Source: a virus
DNA: 64,000 nt
Strand: one strand, 5' to 3'
IMG/VR virus record: IMGVR_UViG_3300021440_000018
Coordinates: 1 to 64,000 of that record
Shown here: piece after piece, positions 32,188 through 39,783 of the stretch
Numbering within the stretch: the first letter of the stretch is position 1
Layout of the letters: each line of letters begins with the position of its first letter
Notes under the pieces: model-generated
Databases searched by the model: none
What the model was told of the DNA's origin: nothing
Seen by the model: only the letters and a program-made list of their open reading frames with translations
Translations under genes and position numbers: made by a program

Positions 32188-33314
32188 ACATGGATACTTT
32201 TCATAAGGCAATTTCGATGAAGCGCAGGTCCGGTAGCGACGGGGAGACACAGTTTGTGGCTTACCTGGCTGGGTTGCTGTCCCCCACGCTAATTGATGAG
32301 GCTGGGAACCTTCACTTTGACCTAAGGGTAGACCAAGGAAACCGGACACTGTTCGTAGCCCACACGGACACAGTTAGCCGCGGTTCTTGCGTGAATAACG
32401 AGTTCACCGTGGATGAAAAGGGCTTCTACCAGGCTAGCGGGGATACCCTTGGGGCGGATGACGGTGCCGGGGTCTCTATCCTCACTGAGCTAATCCAGCA
32501 ACAAGTCCCGGCGTACTACATCTTCCTGCGCTCGGAGGAGCGTGGCGGCATCGGGTCCAAGTTCGTAGCCAAGACCTATCCGAAACTCCTGGCCGAGTTC
32601 GATCGTGCCATCGCCTTCGATCGGCGCGGCTACTCCGATGTGATCACGCACCAGGCCGGAGGTCGCTGTGCCTCGAACGAGTTCGCCGAGGCCCTGAGCG
32701 ACAGGCTCAACGACCTGGGCCTGCTGTACATGCCGTGTGACGGTGGCATCTACACCGACACGGCCGAGTTCGTCGACTTCATTCCCGAGTGCACGAACAT
32801 CTCCGTGGGCTACGACAACGAGCACGGCAACCGAGAGTCCCAGGATGGCCCGTACTTGCAGCAACTGTGCGAGGCGGCGCTCGACCTGGACTGGGACAGC
32901 CTGCCCGTCAAGCGAGAGCCGGGCGACGACGGGTACGACGAGCAACCGCGCGTCGGGGGCTGGATGTTCGGGGGCCGTACCGGCTACGAGGAGGTCATCG
33001 ACACCAAGACCTCGTTCAAATCTTCGAGCCGGGCCTTCGTTGACGACGACTACGACGACCGTGAGCAAGAGGCCTGGTTCCCGACGATCGACTCGCCCCA
33101 GGACCAGGACATCGCCGACGCCGTGTACAGCGCCCTCGGCGGAGACCCCGAGCACTTGATCCGCATGGTGGCGCGACGCCTGGGGCGCAGCGAATCCCGG
33201 ATCGACCCCGCGATGTTCGAGCCCCAGGAAGTCGAGGCCATCGCCTCGTACGCAACCATGTGGGACGACGTGGTGGAAACGCTGGTCGACGAGGCCGGCT
33301 TGTTTATCAACTGA
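32184..33314 (+). CDS. M20/peptidase T-like metallopeptidase
   Basis: 376 residues. Metal and catalytic motifs of the M20/M28 clan are in order: FVAHTDTV (first metal His and Asp), LGADDGAG (bridging Asp), SEERGGIGS (catalytic and metal Glu), AFDRRG (Asp), and a late His in YDNEHGNRESQD. The C-terminal 130 residues are extra, acidic and probably regulatory or disordered. Phage copies are uncommon. Whether it cleaves peptides, amides or a conjugate cannot be inferred. The first 300 nt have lower-GC codon use like the endonuclease in front. Confidence 0.7.
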   Translation: MNMDTFHKAISMKRRSGSDGETQFVAYLAGLLSPTLIDEAGNLHFDLRVDQGNRTLFVAHTDTVSRGSCVNNEFTVDEKGFYQASGDTLGADDGAGVSILTELIQQQVPAYYIFLRSEERGGIGSKFVAKTYPKLLAEFDRAIAFDRRGYSDVITHQAGGRCASNEFAEALSDRLNDLGLLYMPCDGGIYTDTAEFVDFIPECTNISVGYDNEHGNRESQDGPYLQQLCEAALDLDWDSLPVKREPGDDGYDEQPRVGGWMFGGRTGYEEVIDTKTSFKSSSRAFVDDDYDDREQEAWFPTIDSPQDQDIADAVYSALGGDPEHLIRMVARRLGRSESRIDPAMFEPQEVEAIASYATMWDDVVETLVDEAGLFIN

Positions 33315-33325
33315 AGGAGAGTGCT

Positions 33326-33592
33326 ATGGAGCAGACACGAGTCTCGATCCGAATCAGCAAGACCATCGCCAACGACCTGGAGGTTCGCAGCCCGGATGAA
33401 GACGGGTGCTGGCGGGGCATCGATACCCCTGGGGTGTACTGGCTCACCCGCCAAGAGGCCCTGCAGATCCGGGCCGACTGCGAGTACCAGGGCAACGTCG
33501 GCGGGAACTACATCGACCCCGTGAGTTCCGGCCTGACCCGAGCGTACAGGGCTTTGTACAAGCAGATCGGCGAAGCCCTGCTCCTCATCTGA
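33326..33592 (+). CDS. Small early protein
   Basis: 88 residues from ATG 33326 (the longer in-frame start has no Shine-Dalgarno sequence). N-terminal RVSIRISKTIANDLEVRS and a following WLTRQEALQIRADCEYQG suggest a small alpha/beta fold. Ends on the TGA that begins cassette copy 3. Unknown function. Confidence 0.55.
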   Translation: MEQTRVSIRISKTIANDLEVRSPDEDGCWRGIDTPGVYWLTRQEALQIRADCEYQGNVGGNYIDPVSSGLTRAYRALYKQIGEALLLI

Positions 33593-33616
33593 CACTTTCA
33601 CACAAGGAGAACTGAC
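33590..33616 (+). repeat. Intergenic translation-start cassette, copy 3
   Basis: TGACACTTTCACACAAGGAG with AAC next, starting on the stop codon of the upstream gene and ending 7 nt before ATG 33617. It differs from copy 1 only near the start codon. Confidence 0.65.
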
Positions 33617-34012
33617 ATGACGTGCAAAGACAGAATCAGGGACCAGTGGGCGGGCCGTAAGGCCGACCTCCGGGTGTTCATGGGCGACCCTGATGGCAAC
33701 GAAGACATCGGGTCGTTCTACGACTACGGCCTGGCTTTCGACTACGTGACGCCGGGCACGTTCAAGGACCAGACCCGCGGCTACTGGCGCTACCAGTTGA
33801 GCTGGGGCGGGCCCAGCGACGAGATCCGTTTCTACGGCGAGGTCCAAGGGTTCAGGGCGGCGCTCGACCGCGCCGACTACCACTTCATGGACTGGTTCGA
33901 CGGAGCCAAGATCAACGTCACCGACGAGCCCGTGGTTCAGTGGCTGTGGCAACACTTCGCGGACTGCGAGAGCTTGCAGTGCGCCCGCGAGCAAGCACTC
34001 AAGGAGGAGTGA
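33617..34012 (+). CDS. Early protein of unknown function
   Basis: 131 residues, acidic and aromatic-rich: DLRVFMGDPDGNEDIGSFYD and YHFMDWFDGAKINVTDEP. Preceded by cassette copy 3. Unknown function. Confidence 0.6.
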   Translation: MTCKDRIRDQWAGRKADLRVFMGDPDGNEDIGSFYDYGLAFDYVTPGTFKDQTRGYWRYQLSWGGPSDEIRFYGEVQGFRAALDRADYHFMDWFDGAKINVTDEPVVQWLWQHFADCESLQCAREQALKEE

Positions 34013-34013
34013 A

Positions 34014-34268
34014 ATGACTCACGATTCAGACCGTATCGAAGCGTGCCTCGCCTTCTGTGAAGGCATTCTCACCGAGGAACTGGTGCAGGGGTTGGGCCTC
34101 AACCCCCCACTGACTGCGCTCAAGGCCATGCACATGATGGCTGTGACGATCCAGGACCTCGTGCAGCAACAGTCCAGGTTTATCGCCCTGGCCAACGAAC
34201 TGGCCACCGTCCAGGCCCAGGCCGAGAGACGGCTGTCCGAGGAACTGGGCATCAACGTCCTGAATTGA
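34014..34268 (+). CDS. Helical early protein
   Basis: 84 residues, one base after the previous stop. Mostly amphipathic helix with a C-terminal coiled-coil (LATVQAQAERRLSEELG). Unknown function. Confidence 0.55.
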   Translation: MTHDSDRIEACLAFCEGILTEELVQGLGLNPPLTALKAMHMMAVTIQDLVQQQSRFIALANELATVQAQAERRLSEELGINVLN

Positions 34269-34293
34269 CGCTTCACTACGAAAGGAATTCGCA

Positions 34294-34536
34294 ATGAATC
34301 GGAGACTGAAAACCAATGAGGACCTGGTCCTCGATCTCATGAACTACTCGCCCTACGGTGCGCTCGGCGAGGTGTTCATCGTCGAGGCTATCCGCAAGTA
34401 CGCCGACGCCCTCGTGGCCACGCCGCTGGGCCCGAGTTCGCCCGACTCGTTCATCAACAACGAACCCTGGAACTCCATCGCTGCGGATGTGAAGAAGCGC
34501 TGCGACGAGTTCTATGGCTGGGAGAAGACGCAATGA
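34294..34536 (+). CDS. Early protein of unknown function
   Basis: 80 residues; AAAGGAATTCGCA precedes the ATG. Its middle holds a segment SPYGALGEVFIVEAIRKYAD typical of phage-specific small proteins. The stop overlaps the next start (ATGA). Unknown function. Confidence 0.6.
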   Translation: MNRRLKTNEDLVLDLMNYSPYGALGEVFIVEAIRKYADALVATPLGPSSPDSFINNEPWNSIAADVKKRCDEFYGWEKTQ

Positions 34537-34742
34537 AGATCCCCGTCTATCGTGACCAGGCCGTGTGGGAGCGCGAGTATCTCGAAGTCGAGATCCCCGA
34601 CGACACCGCACCCAACGAGGTCGATGACGCTGTGTCCGAGGCACTCGACGCCGGCAACTACATCAGCGTGTCCGACCCCGAGATCCAGGATGCTGTCGAA
34701 GGGATCGACACCCAGACCGAGATCGTGGACCAGCATGGCTGA
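34533..34742 (+). CDS. Acidic early protein
   Basis: 69 residues, strongly acidic (EVEIPDDTAPNEVDDAVSEA, AVEGIDTQTEIVD). The next gene begins 8 nt before its stop. Unknown function. Confidence 0.55.
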   Translation: MKIPVYRDQAVWEREYLEVEIPDDTAPNEVDDAVSEALDAGNYISVSDPEIQDAVEGIDTQTEIVDQHG

Positions 34743-34956
34743 CGACCTCGAATCCAAGGCCCGCGCCCTATACGAGGCCGGGCATAGCGTCCGACCGAAG
34801 TGGGAGCAACTCGGGGAGACAACCAAGGGAGTCTGGAAGGGCTACGTGCTCTCAGGCTCGTTCTACATCGACGATCAACAAGGAGATCAGCAATGCAGTT
34901 CTACCGAATCACGCGATACGTTGGAGAGACCGACCCAGGCTGGGCAGCAACCCTGA
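34735..34956 (+). CDS. Small early protein, overlapping the next gene
   Basis: 73 residues from ATG 34735. The N-terminal part (ADDLESKARALYEAGHSVRP and VWKGYVLSGSFYID) looks like real coding sequence. The last 20 residues are read through the start of the next gene, an overlap of 64 nt. Either the overlap is genuine or a base error hides an earlier stop. Confidence 0.45.
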   Translation: MADDLESKARALYEAGHSVRPKWEQLGETTKGVWKGYVLSGSFYIDDQQGDQQCSSTESRDTLERPTQAGQQP

Positions 34957-35147
34957 GTGCGGCCCACGACATGCTCCGCAAGCACCCCACCTTCCAGGAT
35001 GCTCGCATCGAACTGTTCGACATCCCCACGGACAAGGAGGGGGTGCTTGCGCTGTTGAGCCGTGCCGAGGGCCTGACGGCTACGGTGCTGCGCACCTGGG
35101 CGCTGACGCCGCGGGGTGGGCTCAAAGAAGTTGAGAACGGGGAGTGA
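34893..35147 (+). CDS. Small early protein
   Basis: 84 residues with AAGGAG upstream. Contains QFYRITRYVGETDPGW and AHDMLRKHPTFQDARIELFD, then AEGLTATVLRTWALTP, a small alpha/beta fold. Unknown function. Confidence 0.55.
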   Translation: MQFYRITRYVGETDPGWAATLSAAHDMLRKHPTFQDARIELFDIPTDKEGVLALLSRAEGLTATVLRTWALTPRGGLKEVENGE

Positions 35148-35151
35148 TGCC

Positions 35152-35262
35152 ATGCCCTGGGACCGTGAATCCGACGACGAGTACGACGACGGCTACACCC
35201 GAGAGAGCTTCGAGCGGGCCGACGAAGATCAACCTGAAGACCTGGACGACGAGGAGAACTGA
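35152..35262 (+). CDS. Very acidic micropeptide
   Basis: 36 residues, 18 of them Asp or Glu (for example DRESDDEYDDGYTRESFERA). It lies between genes with 1-4 nt spacing, and its end encodes the Shine-Dalgarno sequence of the next gene (GAGGAGAACTGA). Confidence 0.5.
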   Translation: MPWDRESDDEYDDGYTRESFERADEDQPEDLDDEEN

Positions 35263-35263
35263 A

Positions 35264-35674
35264 ATGACAACACCGAAGGAACTGAAGGGAGTCATGGACC
35301 AGTACATCGGCGGCAGTGACGGCCGCACCCGGCACCCGTTCAACCGGCGCTTCATCTTCACCGACGGGGTGAAGGCGGTTGCCGACCAGGCCGGCGCCTA
35401 CTGGCTGCTCGACATCGTCGCCACCGAGGTGGCACCGATCTGCCTCCATCTGTGGGAGGGGGAGCAGGAGCACATGACCTTCTTGCACGTGCATGTTGCA
35501 CACGACGGAGCGGTTTTGTGGCTCGACCAGGATACCGGAGGACCCCGGCTTTGGGAGCGTCGGATAGAGTACACGGATTTTCCTGAGGGTAACTGGGTCT
35601 TCTACCTGTGCATGGATGGGCTCATCGACCCCACCCAGGACGTACTCGTGGCCCTGCTTCCCCAGGAGTATTGA
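35264..35674 (+). CDS. DUF6876-like protein
   Basis: 136 residues. Features match a small family found in phages and plasmids: GAYWLLDIVATE after an N-terminal helix, then FLHVHVAHDGAVLWLDQD, then RRIEYTDFPEGNWVFYLC and a C-terminal VLVALLPQEY. No molecular function is established. The start at 35264 follows the conserved AAGGAGAACTGAA-like leader. Confidence 0.65.
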   Translation: MTTPKELKGVMDQYIGGSDGRTRHPFNRRFIFTDGVKAVADQAGAYWLLDIVATEVAPICLHLWEGEQEHMTFLHVHVAHDGAVLWLDQDTGGPRLWERRIEYTDFPEGNWVFYLCMDGLIDPTQDVLVALLPQEY

Positions 35675-35675
35675 C

Positions 35676-36083
35676 ATGAAGGAAGAGCAACGCAACCACT
35701 TGGTTCGGGTGCTGAACACCCTGGTGCGGATCGAGGAGACCCCGGAGAGCGAGGCCGTGGACAAGGCCCATGCTGTCCTGGATTCGGCCATCGACAACTT
35801 CCGCGTCGCCCTGCTGACTCTGGCGGCGAAGCTTAGGCAGAGCACGCTGGAACCCCTGCGGGCCCAGATCCATGCGCTGCAGGGCCAAGTCGACGCCATC
35901 CCGGTCCACGAGAATGACGGCGGCCTGACACTCAAGATCATGCACCTGGAGGAGGCAGCGGCGTGCCTGGACGCGGCGATCTCCACGCTGACCACGCCAG
36001 AGCACGATCCCTACGACGACACCGAGCACGCCTTTCACCTGCTCGACGAGGCGAAGGATCTGATCATTCGTGCCATGGGCTGA
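35676..36083 (+). CDS. Helical/coiled-coil early protein
   Basis: 135 residues from ATG 35676. Nearly all helix with heptad-like spacing (VLNTLVRIEETPESEAVDKA, LTLAAKLRQSTLEPLRAQIH, AFHLLDEAKDLIIRAM). Probably a homo-oligomeric scaffold or regulator. Unknown function. Confidence 0.55.
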   Translation: MKEEQRNHLVRVLNTLVRIEETPESEAVDKAHAVLDSAIDNFRVALLTLAAKLRQSTLEPLRAQIHALQGQVDAIPVHENDGGLTLKIMHLEEAAACLDAAISTLTTPEHDPYDDTEHAFHLLDEAKDLIIRAMG

Positions 36084-36118
36084 GCCCGGAATGTGACACA
36101 ACCATAAGGAAAGACAGC

Positions 36119-36421
36119 ATGAGCAACTTGAAGATGCAAGTCAGCGCCGAGGACTCGGTCCTCATCGACCGCATCGTCAGCTACGCGAAGGACATGGCCA
36201 AAGACTACGGTCTGAACTTCAAACCCCTGGACTGCATGATGGACCTGACCATCTGCCACGCCAACGGCTGCCCTCTCGATCTCGAACGCATGGCCAAGGC
36301 CAGCGACCCCGACCTGGTCCATGACGTGTGGGGGATTGCGAAGTGGTTGGACCGCAAGACCGGCCGGTTGACCGGCGTCTTCTGGCCTCGTTTCGCCAGG
36401 AGCCAGCATGCACTTCAGTGA
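36119..36421 (+). CDS. Early protein (DUF6874-like pattern)
   Basis: 100 residues. Segment DSVLIDRIVSYAKDMAKDYG is followed by MMDLTICHANGCPLDLERMA and VHDVWGIAKWLDRKTGRLTG, which resembles a widespread small phage family with an N-G-C-P-L core and a D-R-x-T-G helix (recalled as DUF6874). No function known. AAGG upstream of ATG. Confidence 0.6.
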   Translation: MSNLKMQVSAEDSVLIDRIVSYAKDMAKDYGLNFKPLDCMMDLTICHANGCPLDLERMAKASDPDLVHDVWGIAKWLDRKTGRLTGVFWPRFARSQHALQ

Positions 36422-36641
36422 GTACGCGATCGCCCTGACCATCGCCATTGCCAGCACCTCTTGTGTGCTGGGCTACTGGTTGGGCTACAGGTCAGCACGC
36501 AGGGTTCCTGACCCGGACCCGATTGCCGAGGACTTCAAGGCCAACATTCAGCGCCTGCGTGTCGACGCCATGGCCCTGGGGATGCTTCTCGTCGAGTGGG
36601 AGCACCGCTTCGGCTCGAAGGATCAACCTCTCACCAAGTAA
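36408..36641 (+). CDS. Small membrane protein
   Basis: 77 residues; the start overlaps the previous gene by 14 nt. One N-terminal membrane segment (IALTIAIASTSCVLGYWLGY) is followed by a cytoplasmic basic then helical tail (QRLRVDAMALGMLLVEWEHR). A weakly conserved phage type of inner-membrane protein. Confidence 0.55.
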   Translation: MHFSEYAIALTIAIASTSCVLGYWLGYRSARRVPDPDPIAEDFKANIQRLRVDAMALGMLLVEWEHRFGSKDQPLTK

Positions 36642-36643
36642 CT

Positions 36644-36673
36644 TTGACACTTCCACAATCCGGGGCGTATTAT
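36644..36673 (+). promoter_or_regulatory. Strong sigma70 promoter
   Basis: TTGACA (36644-36649), 18 nt, TATTAT (36668-36673), 31 nt ahead of the ribbon-helix-helix gene pair. It overlaps the recurring TTGACACTT sequence of this region. Confidence 0.65.
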
Positions 36674-36704
36674 CCGCGCCCCGGGCCCAGGACAAGGAGC
36701 TTAT

Positions 36705-36899
36705 ATGCCAAAGATTCACGTCTCTTTACCGGACCATCTGCTCACGCAGGCCAACAAGGTCTGTGCTGACTGGGGGATGACCCGCAGCAAGCTCATCCAG
36801 GCTGGCCTTGCTCACACCATCAGCGAACTCGAACGGGCCAAGCGCGCGATCGAACTCGCCGCCAAGCACGACCTGATGGGGGAGCCTCGCAATGCCTAG
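36705..36899 (+). CDS. Ribbon-helix-helix protein 1
   Basis: 64 residues: strand PKIHVSLPDHLL, helix TQANKVCADWG, turn, and helix MTRSKLIQAGLAHTISEL. A standard RHH DNA-binding fold. It overlaps the next RHH gene by 8 nt. It has its own promoter and could regulate it. Confidence 0.7.
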   Translation: MPKIHVSLPDHLLTQANKVCADWGMTRSKLIQAGLAHTISELERAKRAIELAAKHDLMGEPRNA

Positions 36900-37395
36900 G
36901 GTGAAGATGACACTGTCCCAGGAGTGTCTGGACAGGCTGGACCAGTGCCGGGAGAAGTTCGGCTCGACCCGCTCCGGGTTCACCGAGCGCGCCGTGCTGC
37001 TTCTGTGCGACTCGACCGACCTGGCCATCGTCGGGGATGAGCCCGCCCGGACGTTGCCCGGGCCACGCCCAACCCCCTCCGCCGTGGCCCATGACCATGC
37101 CTTGGCGGTACCGCCCGAGGCCGGGAACATGCGCTCGATGCCTCGTGGGGACACGCTGTATTGGACCGTGGATGGCGTGTGCGCCACCTTCGGCATCGCC
37201 CCGGAGCAGGTTCGACAGGGTGTCGACGAAGACGATTTCCTCGACGACTACGCGGGGGCTGACTGGGTACCTCAGTCGGCGCTGCGCTCGGCCGCCGTGC
37301 ACTGCGAAGACAAGGTCCTGGCCAAGGTCATCCTGGCCTACGCCCAAGAGAAACTTTCCCGGACCCCGGGACTGCAGAAAGGAGGTGGCATTTGA
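36892..37395 (+). CDS. Ribbon-helix-helix protein 2 with a C-terminal domain
   Basis: 167 residues. The first 45 residues are an RHH unit (RVKMTLSQECLDRLDQCREK then GSTRSGFTERAVLLL). A Pro-rich linker leads to a C-terminal domain with GDTLYWTVDGVCATFGIAPE and EQVRQGVDEDDFLDDYA, perhaps a ligand- or partner-binding unit. The tandem RHH pair looks like a regulator with a dimerisation partner. Confidence 0.65.
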   Translation: MPRVKMTLSQECLDRLDQCREKFGSTRSGFTERAVLLLCDSTDLAIVGDEPARTLPGPRPTPSAVAHDHALAVPPEAGNMRSMPRGDTLYWTVDGVCATFGIAPEQVRQGVDEDDFLDDYAGADWVPQSALRSAAVHCEDKVLAKVILAYAQEKLSRTPGLQKGGGI

Positions 37396-37453
37396 TCGAC
37401 TGATCCACGCTCAGGGAGAACTCTGAGCCCCGACTACACAACAGGAGAATCAC

Positions 37454-37618
37454 ATGAAGGCTCATAACAGCGAGCGCTCGAAGTCAGTGCTCAAGCCCAG
37501 GTACCCGCGACTGTGCTTGCTGCGCCTCAAGCGCAAGACGGCCAACGACCTCGACCAATGGTTCGCGGTCGATGACAACCACCACTACGCCCACACCCAC
37601 ACGAGGAACCCACGATGA
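37454..37618 (+). CDS. Small basic early protein
   Basis: 54 residues, basic and His-rich (RLCLLRLKRKTANDLDQWFA, HHYAHTHTRNPR). AGGAGAATCAC precedes the ATG. Its stop overlaps the next ATG pair. Unknown function. Confidence 0.5.
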   Translation: MKAHNSERSKSVLKPRYPRLCLLRLKRKTANDLDQWFAVDDNHHYAHTHTRNPR

Positions 37619-37905
37619 TGTTTCGTACCCCGACAGTTACCGACAGAATCCGGCGCGCCCTGGCCCAGGCCGAGCAGGACTTGATGGACAACCGGGACCG
37701 TGCCCAGTACCACCAGGCCATGGCCGAACTGAACGAGCATCAGGCGCTGGCCGTGAAGTACAGGGTCATGGCCGAGATGAACGAGGGCATGATTGATCGC
37801 TACCGCAGCGAACTCGACATGATCGAGTCGCGTCGGGTGGCGTCACTCAAGAAGGTGCACCCTGCGGTCCAGTTCCTGACGCGGCCCCTGTTCCAGCGCG
37901 CGTAG
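37615..37905 (+). CDS. Helical early protein
   Basis: 96 residues, two long helices (RIRRALAQAEQDLMDNRDRA and RYRSELDMIESRRVASLKKV), likely coiled-coil. The start overlaps the previous stop. Unknown function. Confidence 0.6.
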   Translation: MMFRTPTVTDRIRRALAQAEQDLMDNRDRAQYHQAMAELNEHQALAVKYRVMAEMNEGMIDRYRSELDMIESRRVASLKKVHPAVQFLTRPLFQRA

Positions 37906-38076
37906 GGGAACCACACCCATGCGAGCCAGGACCAGGTCAGCTTCGTGGGGTCCGCGCCGAGCCAGCGCGGCCTCCAGGACCTTGATCGTCTTGCGCCGAA
38001 TCTGCACCACGTTCACGAGCGGGCTGACGATCCGGGGTTTCACGTCCAAATCGTAACACCGGATTGTCACATTCAA
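37843..38076 (-). CDS. Possible small gene on the opposite strand
   Basis: 77 residues from TTG 38076. The sequence VKPRIVSPLVNVVQIRRKTI and KVLEAALARRGPHEADLVLA has high GC at third positions in this frame and looks like coding sequence, in a 211-nt gap with no plus-strand gene. It converges onto and overlaps the end of the 96-aa gene. There is no Shine-Dalgarno sequence at the TTG. It could be a real antisense-oriented gene or a relic. Confidence 0.35.
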   Translation of the reverse strand: MNVTIRCYDLDVKPRIVSPLVNVVQIRRKTIKVLEAALARRGPHEADLVLARMGVVPLRALEQGPRQELDRRVHLLE

Positions 38077-38092
38077 AACCCGGGGCTACACT
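38064..38092 (+). promoter_or_regulatory. Sigma70 promoter for the MazG operon
   Basis: TTGTCA (38064-38069), 17 nt, TACACT (38087-38092), followed within 25 nt by AGAAGGACTCAC and the MazG start. Confidence 0.65.
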
Positions 38093-38116
38093 CTGGCCCC
38101 CTACAGAAGGACTCAC

Positions 38117-38494
38117 ATGAGTTTCCATGACATCAGGCTGAGCGGGGACATCCTGCAAACTGCCTGCCACGATGCCGCCCTCAAGGGCGGTTGGTGGACC
38201 GACCTGAACACAGGCGAACCCAAGGACCGCAACGTCGGCGAGATGCTGTGCTTGATCCACAGCGAGATCAGCGAGGCGATGGAAGGCCATCGCAAGGGGC
38301 TGATGGACGACAAGCTGCCCCACCGCAAGATGATCGAAGTGGAGTTGGCCGACGCCGTCATCCGCATCGCCGACTTGTGCGGGGGCCTGGGCCTCCACCT
38401 CGGAAGTGCCATTGCCGAGAAGCTCGCCTACAACGCCCAGCGCGAAGACCACAAGATTGAAGCTCGCCGGGCTGCGGGCGGAAAGGCGTACTGA
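38117..38494 (+). CDS. MazG-like nucleotide pyrophosphohydrolase
   Basis: 125 residues. The helix pair with the metal-binding acidic residues is clear: LCLIHSEISEAMEGHRKG (ExxE type) and VELADAVIRIADLC (D near the end of the second helix). Phage MazG proteins hydrolyse nucleotides such as (d)NTPs or alarmones such as ppGpp and may delay host starvation responses. It lies under its own promoter. Confidence 0.75.
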   Translation: MSFHDIRLSGDILQTACHDAALKGGWWTDLNTGEPKDRNVGEMLCLIHSEISEAMEGHRKGLMDDKLPHRKMIEVELADAVIRIADLCGGLGLHLGSAIAEKLAYNAQREDHKIEARRAAGGKAY

Positions 38495-38552
38495 GATGAA
38501 CACGACCCACACGACCCACACGACCCACACCCCGCACACACAAGGAACCAAC

Positions 38553-39422
38553 ATGAACTTCAAGAGCAACACCGTTCGCACCGCTGAGATGCTGGTGACC
38601 CCGGAGATGGCTGACAAGATGCTGGCGACCAGTGCAGGCAATCGGGTTATCCGCGAGTGGCACGTACGCTACCTGGCTGCCGCCCAGGTGCGTGGGGATT
38701 GGAAGCTGACCCACCAGGGGGCTGCGTTCGACTGGGACGGTCACCTACGTGACGGTCACCACAGACTGCTGGCCTGCGTGGAGTCCGGGGTCACCATTCC
38801 GATCCTGGTGACCGTGGGCATGGACCCGGCCGTGTTCGACGCCGTCGACCAAGGCGTGAACCGCAACCTCGCTGACCTTCTTGGTATGGACAGGCGGATT
38901 GCGGAGCCGCTGCGGCTGGGCGCCCCCATCGCTCATGCAAATCAGCGCCCGTCGATCAGTCAGGTGCGCGCGATCGTGGACGCCGGCCTGGGTGCTGCGG
39001 TTCGTGAGGTCATCGACTACTGTGGCACAGCGCGCAAGTTCTTCTCCAGCGCCCCGGTGCGCCTTGCCGCAGCCGTGTCCATGATGGCCGGGATGGACCG
39101 CACTCACGTGCTGAATCAGTACCGGGCCATGCTTCTGGCCGACTACGACAATATGACTCAGTCTGCCAAGGCCCTGACTCGTCAAGTCGAAACCCAGGGG
39201 CTGAAGGCAGGACAGACCTACGAGACCATTGCCCGCAGTCTGAAGGTGTTCGACCCGTCCAGAGCGAGCTTGACCAAGATCCAGGTTGGCGAGAGCGATG
39301 CTATCTCGGCAGTTGCCTGGGTCCGCGGCGTCCTTCTGACCTCGGTGGGTCAAGTGCCGAAGACCCCTGCGGCCGTGCGGCGTTTGGGCAAGATGCAGGC
39401 AGCGATGGTCGCACGGGTATGA
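38553..39422 (+). CDS. ParB/sulfiredoxin-like phage protein
   Basis: 289 residues from ATG 38553 (AAGGA upstream). An in-frame ATG at 38496 would add 19 residues from a CACGACCCA tandem repeat and is less likely. The core RDGHHRLLACVESGVTIPIL with VFDAVDQGVNRNLADLLG is the ParB/Srx nucleotide-binding pattern (the usual R-D-G-x-H-R). The rest is helical. Phage proteins of this type are named ParB-like nuclease, but activity is not established. No parS-associated partner lies near it. Confidence 0.6.
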   Translation: MNFKSNTVRTAEMLVTPEMADKMLATSAGNRVIREWHVRYLAAAQVRGDWKLTHQGAAFDWDGHLRDGHHRLLACVESGVTIPILVTVGMDPAVFDAVDQGVNRNLADLLGMDRRIAEPLRLGAPIAHANQRPSISQVRAIVDAGLGAAVREVIDYCGTARKFFSSAPVRLAAAVSMMAGMDRTHVLNQYRAMLLADYDNMTQSAKALTRQVETQGLKAGQTYETIARSLKVFDPSRASLTKIQVGESDAISAVAWVRGVLLTSVGQVPKTPAAVRRLGKMQAAMVARV

Positions 39423-39634
39423 CACCCTTCGACCTCGAAGCCTTCAAGGCCGGTGCGCCGGCCTACTTCCTGGGGCGCCCCGTCACCTTCGTGGCGCTGG
39501 TGCCCCAGGCATTTGAGGACCACCGCCTCGTGGTGCTGGACAACGGGCGCATCGCCACGTTCTGCGCCGACGGGAGCTACCTCGCGGGCGGGCCTAGTTC
39601 GGCGGATCTGACGATGACGAAGGACGAACAATGA
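39419..39634 (+). CDS. Small early protein
   Basis: 71 residues. ATGA overlap with the previous gene. DLEAFKAGAPAYFLGRPVTF and RLVVLDNGRIATFCADGSYL suggest a small beta-sheet fold, as in phage proteins with an SH3-like core. Unknown function. Confidence 0.55.
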   Translation: MTPFDLEAFKAGAPAYFLGRPVTFVALVPQAFEDHRLVVLDNGRIATFCADGSYLAGGPSSADLTMTKDEQ

Positions 39635-39759
39635 CGAAGTTTACCGTGCAGGTTCTTCTCCTTGCCATGGCCATTCTGGCTGTGGTGCTTCACAAGGACG
39701 CATCAATCTGGGCCGCGGCCTCGATCGTGGTCTATGCGATGGGTCTGCCCAGAGGGTGA
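39631..39759 (+). CDS. Small membrane protein
   Basis: 42 residues, start overlapping the preceding stop (ATGA). Two short hydrophobic segments (VQVLLLAMAILAVVLH and WAAAASIVVYAMGL) suggest a membrane hairpin. Unknown function. Confidence 0.5.
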   Translation: MTKFTVQVLLLAMAILAVVLHKDASIWAAASIVVYAMGLPRG

Positions 39760-39783
39760 CACTTAACGATGAAAGGAACTGAA

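Noticed and set aside
38553-39422. ParB partner of the parS-like site
   Set aside because: The protein has the ParB/Srx fold pattern but lacks the HTH and linker of a true centromere-binding ParB, so no link to the site is claimed.
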